From positions 5,015,001 to 5,079,000 of the forward strand of contig NZ_CP147518.1 of NCBI RefSeq assembly GCF_037201965.1: 64,000 nucleotides of DNA, in the 5' to 3' direction. The stretch comes from Spirosoma sp. SC4-14. GTDB lineage: Bacteria > Bacteroidota > Bacteroidia > Cytophagales > Spirosomataceae. The notes beneath the pieces are model-generated. The model did no database searches. It was given only the letters and a program-made list of their open reading frames with translations, and was not told the DNA's origin. The position numbers and the translations under genes are program-made. Shown piece after piece: positions 61,373 to 64,000 of this stretch. Position 1 is the stretch's first letter, and every line of letters starts with the position of its first letter.

Positions 61373-62485
61373 TTAGTTGCTATACGGCTCAATGGTCTGA
61401 ATTGTGCCGTCGGGGTTGCGCTTCAGTTCGGTTACTTTGATATTCCGCAGGTGAGTTTTACCCGACAGTTCGGTATCATGATAAAAAATGTACCACTTGC
61501 CGTTGACGTCTACTATGGAGTGGTGCGTTGTCCAGCCTTTCACAGGATTCATGATAACACCCTGATAGGTGAAGGGACCATACGGCGAATCGCCCACTGC
61601 ATAGGCCAGGTAGTGCGTGTCGCCGGTAGAGTACGAGAAATAATATTTCCCATTATACTTGTGCATCCAGCTTCCTTCGAAGAAACGTCGGTCATGATCG
61701 CCACCTAACAATGGTTTGCCATCTTTATCAACAATTTTCACATCCCGAGCGGGCTCGTCGAAGTGCAGCATATCGTTACTCAAACGAGCAACCTTGGCGC
61801 TCAAAGCGGGTTCGTTATCTTTTTTCAGATCCGTTTTCGAACCGTTAGGATCAAATTTACCGGTAATCCACCGCTGTAATTGCCCGCCCCAGATTCCACC
61901 AAAATACATATACGACTTGCCATCCGAATCAGTAAAAACGGCCGGATCGATGCTATAGCTCCCTTCAATTGGCTTCGGTTCGGCTTTGAATGGGCCACTG
62001 GGCGATTTGCTGGTTGCCACGCCAATCCGGAAAATGTCCTGCTTGTCTTTAACAGGAAAATAGAGATAGTATGTACCGTTTTTGTAAGCCGCATCAGGCG
62101 CCCACAATTGTCGTCCAGCCCATGGAATGTCCTTAATCGACAACCCTATACCCTGGTCGGTAACGTTCCCGTTGATGCTATCCATCGACAGAATATGGTA
62201 GTCGTTCATGGCAAAGTGTGCCCCTTCATCGTCTTCTTTTACACCCGCATCGATGTCGTGCGACGGATAAATATAGATTTTGCCATCAAAAACATGGGCC
62301 GACGGATCAGCGGTGTATATATCACGAACCAGGGGTTCAGACAATGAATGCTCTTTAACAGAGTCTGTTGCGGCTGTTTCGGTGTCAGCAGTATCTTTTT
62401 TAGAACTACTCTGACAGGCTCCGAACAACAGACCCAACATAGCAAATGCGAATAATGAAAGGCTGGTTTTAGAATAGGCTGGCAT
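61373..62485 (-). CDS. Glycoside hydrolase family 43 lipoprotein
   Basis: 370 residues. The lipoprotein signal has Cys24 (LGLLFGAC), followed by a Lys/Thr/Asp linker. The five-bladed propeller has the expected acid set: base Asp60 (YTADPSAHVF), pKa modulator Asp180 (SYSIDPAVF) and acid Glu270 (FFEGSWMHKYN). The family removes arabinose or xylose from plant polysaccharides; the substrate here is undetermined. It is alone and opposite in direction to the M20/acyltransferase genes. Outer-membrane lipoprotein location is likely. Confidence 0.92.
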   Translation of the reverse strand: MPAYSKTSLSLFAFAMLGLLFGACQSSSKKDTADTETAATDSVKEHSLSEPLVRDIYTADPSAHVFDGKIYIYPSHDIDAGVKEDDEGAHFAMNDYHILSMDSINGNVTDQGIGLSIKDIPWAGRQLWAPDAAYKNGTYYLYFPVKDKQDIFRIGVATSKSPSGPFKAEPKPIEGSYSIDPAVFTDSDGKSYMYFGGIWGGQLQRWITGKFDPNGSKTDLKKDNEPALSAKVARLSNDMLHFDEPARDVKIVDKDGKPLLGGDHDRRFFEGSWMHKYNGKYYFSYSTGDTHYLAYAVGDSPYGPFTYQGVIMNPVKGWTTHHSIVDVNGKWYIFYHDTELSGKTHLRNIKVTELKRNPDGTIQTIEPYSN

Positions 62486-62790
62486 TGGGCGAGTTTATTA
62501 TTGGTTTCAGGAATTTAGATGAGGGGTGCCGTAACGGCAGTTCCGTTATATAATACCTCAAAATTTTCGCAAAATAGAAAGAAAACCAACATTCTTCCTA
62601 CTTCGCTCTATTTCCACATTGCTAATATTTCGGTGAGTAAGGCGGGCAACTTTACATTCCGCCTGGTTATCGCTCATTACAATTTGTGATCACGTTTTGA
62701 GACCTCTCATCAACGCCCTGAATCTACCTTTGCCCTTATTAGCGATTGAACGAATTGCTTAATCCTTCACTTGATTTACACAATACAACC
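62486..62790. other. 305-base gap between divergent genes
   Basis: No gene seen. A TTG-initiated in-frame extension of the reductase (62746) is not supported. The region holds the leaders of the GH43 gene and the reductase gene. Confidence 0.5.
62725..62732 (+). promoter_or_regulatory. Candidate -7 box for the reductase/ferredoxin genes
   Basis: TACCTTTG matches TAnnTTTG. A TTTTG stretch ends at 62699, 25 bases upstream, somewhat far for the -33 element. Confidence 0.5.
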
Positions 62791-63795
62791 ATGATTTCGA
62801 CTGATATATGCATCATTGGCGCTGGCCCGGTTGGGCTGTTTGCCGTTTTTGAAGCAGGCTTATTAAAAATGCGTTGTCACCTCATCGATGCACTGCCGCA
62901 GGTGGGTGGGCAGCTTTCCGAAATTTATCCTCAAAAGCCCATTTACGATATTCCGGGCTATCCGGCAATAAAAGCACAGGAGTTGGTCGATAACCTGATG
63001 GAGCAGATCGCACCTTTCCATCCAACATTCACCCTGGGCGAACGGGTTGAATCCCTCGATCAACAAGCCGACGATTCGTTTGTCGTTACCACCAACGACG
63101 GAACATCAGTTCATTGCCAGGTTGTAGTGATTGCCGGTGGCCTGGGCTGTTTTGAACCGCGCAAGCCCGATATCCTGAATCTGGAGCGATTTGAAGGAAA
63201 AGGGGTTTCGTATATGGTAAAAAATCCCGAACAATTCCGCGACCGGCGGGTAGTGCTGGCAGGTGGTGGCGACTCAGCGCTCGACTGGACAATTTTTCTG
63301 GCCGATATAGCGAAGGAAGTGACGCTGGTGCATCGGAGCGATAGTTTTCGGGGAGCGCCCGATTCGGCCGGAAAAGTGGTGGAACTAGCCCAAAAAGGCC
63401 GAATCAATCTGGCACTTCAATCAACCATTACCAGCATCAGCGGCAATGGCCATTTGCAGGAAGTCAGTATTACGGCCAAAGACAAAACGGTCCTGAATCT
63501 GCCCACCGATCATCTGATTCCGCTGTTTGGCCTGACACCCAGGCTCGGCCCTATAGCCGACTGGGGGCTAACCATCGACAAATCGGCAATCAATGTCGAT
63601 ACGACCGATTATTCAACCAATATCGAACGGATTTATGCTATCGGCGACATCAACACCTATCCGGGTAAATTGAAGCTCATTCTTTGCGGCTTTCATGAAG
63701 CAGCCCTTATGTGTCAGAGCGCGTTCAACTACGTATACCCAAATCAAAAACTGAGCTTTAAGTATACCACCGTTAACGGTGTACCCGCTTTTTAA
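62791..63795 (+). CDS. Thioredoxin-reductase-like ferredoxin-NADP reductase
   Basis: The start is set at the ATG at 62791 (MISTDICIIGAGPVGLFA); 334 residues. The FAD GxGxxG at the N-terminus and the NADPH motif VVLAGGGDSALDW are present, but the CxxC of thioredoxin reductase is absent, which defines the YumC/FNR2 group. The C-terminal YAIGDINTYPGKLKLI binds FAD. It reduces ferredoxin (or flavodoxin) with NADPH. A 2Fe-2S ferredoxin gene starts 24 bases after the stop, a direct partner. Confidence 0.93.
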   Translation: MISTDICIIGAGPVGLFAVFEAGLLKMRCHLIDALPQVGGQLSEIYPQKPIYDIPGYPAIKAQELVDNLMEQIAPFHPTFTLGERVESLDQQADDSFVVTTNDGTSVHCQVVVIAGGLGCFEPRKPDILNLERFEGKGVSYMVKNPEQFRDRRVVLAGGGDSALDWTIFLADIAKEVTLVHRSDSFRGAPDSAGKVVELAQKGRINLALQSTITSISGNGHLQEVSITAKDKTVLNLPTDHLIPLFGLTPRLGPIADWGLTIDKSAINVDTTDYSTNIERIYAIGDINTYPGKLKLILCGFHEAALMCQSAFNYVYPNQKLSFKYTTVNGVPAF

Positions 63796-63819
63796 TAACC
63801 TCACCGCACTAAATCAACC

Positions 63820-64000
63820 ATGATTCAATTCACGATCGAGGACCGCGACGGCGTCCGTCAACATCTGGAAATCCCCGAAGGCATCAACCTGAGCCTGATG
63901 GAAGTGTTGAAAGCATCAGATTATAACATACTGGCCACTTGTGGTGGCATGGCCCTTTGCGCAACCTGCCACGTTCAGGTACTCGACGGAGCCGACGCAC
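63820..64000 (+). CDS. 2Fe-2S ferredoxin, 3' end outside the window
   Basis: About 60 codons are visible, from MIQFTIEDRDGVRQHLEIPE. The adrenodoxin-type cluster loop CGGMALCATCH supplies three of the four Cys ligands (Cys-x5-Cys-x2-Cys); the fourth lies beyond the edge. It is preceded by the ferredoxin-NADP reductase gene and is most likely its electron-transfer partner. Confidence 0.93.
   Translation, partial: MIQFTIEDRDGVRQHLEIPEGINLSLMEVLKASDYNILATCGGMALCATCHVQVLDGADA

Noticed and set aside
62746..62790. TTG start for the reductase
   Set aside because: The ATG at 62791 gives the normal N-terminus directly before the FAD-binding strand.
1..64000. tRNA, rRNA, prophage or intact insertion sequence
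   Set aside because: No cloverleaf-like segment, rRNA stretch, integrase, transposase with terminal repeats, or phage structural gene was seen by reading; a dedicated search could still find a weak case.

Overview
The window looks like chromosomal DNA of a member of the Bacteroidota, most likely an aerobic Cytophagales close to Spirosoma (inference from gene families and style, not from a database search). The signs are: a hybrid two-component regulator with a periplasmic propeller, a GLPGLI protein beside a TonB-receptor-type barrel, DUF1501/DUF1800 neighbours, single-domain LytTR regulators, Cys-anchored lipoproteins, candidate TAnnTTTG -7 promoter boxes, and no consistent Shine-Dalgarno sequences. 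No rRNA, tRNA, CRISPR array, prophage or intact insertion sequence was recognised.

Layout. 1-1.6 kb: the end of a histone-H1-like protein and an orphan sensor kinase. 1.6-8.6 kb: a sugar-catabolism block on the minus strand (TIM-barrel isomerase/epimerase, Gfo/Idh/MocA oxidoreductase, and a 1257-residue ThuA/propeller/HEAT/CARDB/azurin-like fusion) with a divergent AraC regulator. 8.6-15.1 kb: a decayed Rpn-type nuclease gene, then hydrolase, DinB, GNAT, radA, a barrel protein and two LytTR proteins. 15.5-19.6 kb: pheS, xseA, xseB and an OmpA-like protein. 19.7-25.2 kb: two paralogous short-chain dehydrogenases around a DUF4136 lipoprotein, a TspO-like protein and a DUF418 protein. 25.4-34.2 kb: clpB, a DUF433/DUF5615 toxin-antitoxin-like pair, a Bax-inhibitor-1 protein, a zinc peptidase, an Old Yellow Enzyme, a CDF transporter and a MetX-like hydrolase.

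34.3-40.2 kb: outer-membrane barrel and GLPGLI genes divergent from a kinase/OmpR-type regulator pair, with a 10-bp-period direct repeat in the shared promoter. 40.2-41.9 kb: a mostly non-coding stretch with four similar terminator-like hairpins in a row, one unlisted 58-residue gene and an AT-rich leader. 41.9-50.5 kb: the hybrid regulator, an ECF sigma factor, DUF1501 and DUF1800 proteins and a small secreted protein. 50.6-57.4 kb: a cysteine-synthase-like enzyme and a CzcCBA/Cus-type metal efflux operon. 57.5-64 kb: small lipoprotein, CarboxypepD-type protein, M20 peptidase, acyltransferase-like membrane protein, GH43 glycosidase, and a ferredoxin-NADP reductase followed by a 2Fe-2S ferredoxin cut by the window end.

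The most notable unexplained structure is non-coding. Several gene-to-gene gaps are filled from stop codon to start codon by imperfect inverted repeats made of short tandem units (GAGTGAA-like before xseA, clpB and the Gfo/Idh/MocA gene; a GTTTATA-like version before the acyltransferase-like gene; a related stem before the ThuA fusion). The 40.35-40.95 kb hairpin cluster is a second candidate for a repeat or small-RNA system. The fusion protein at 1.6-5.4 kb appears to carry a type-1 copper domain where relatives usually carry cytochrome c.
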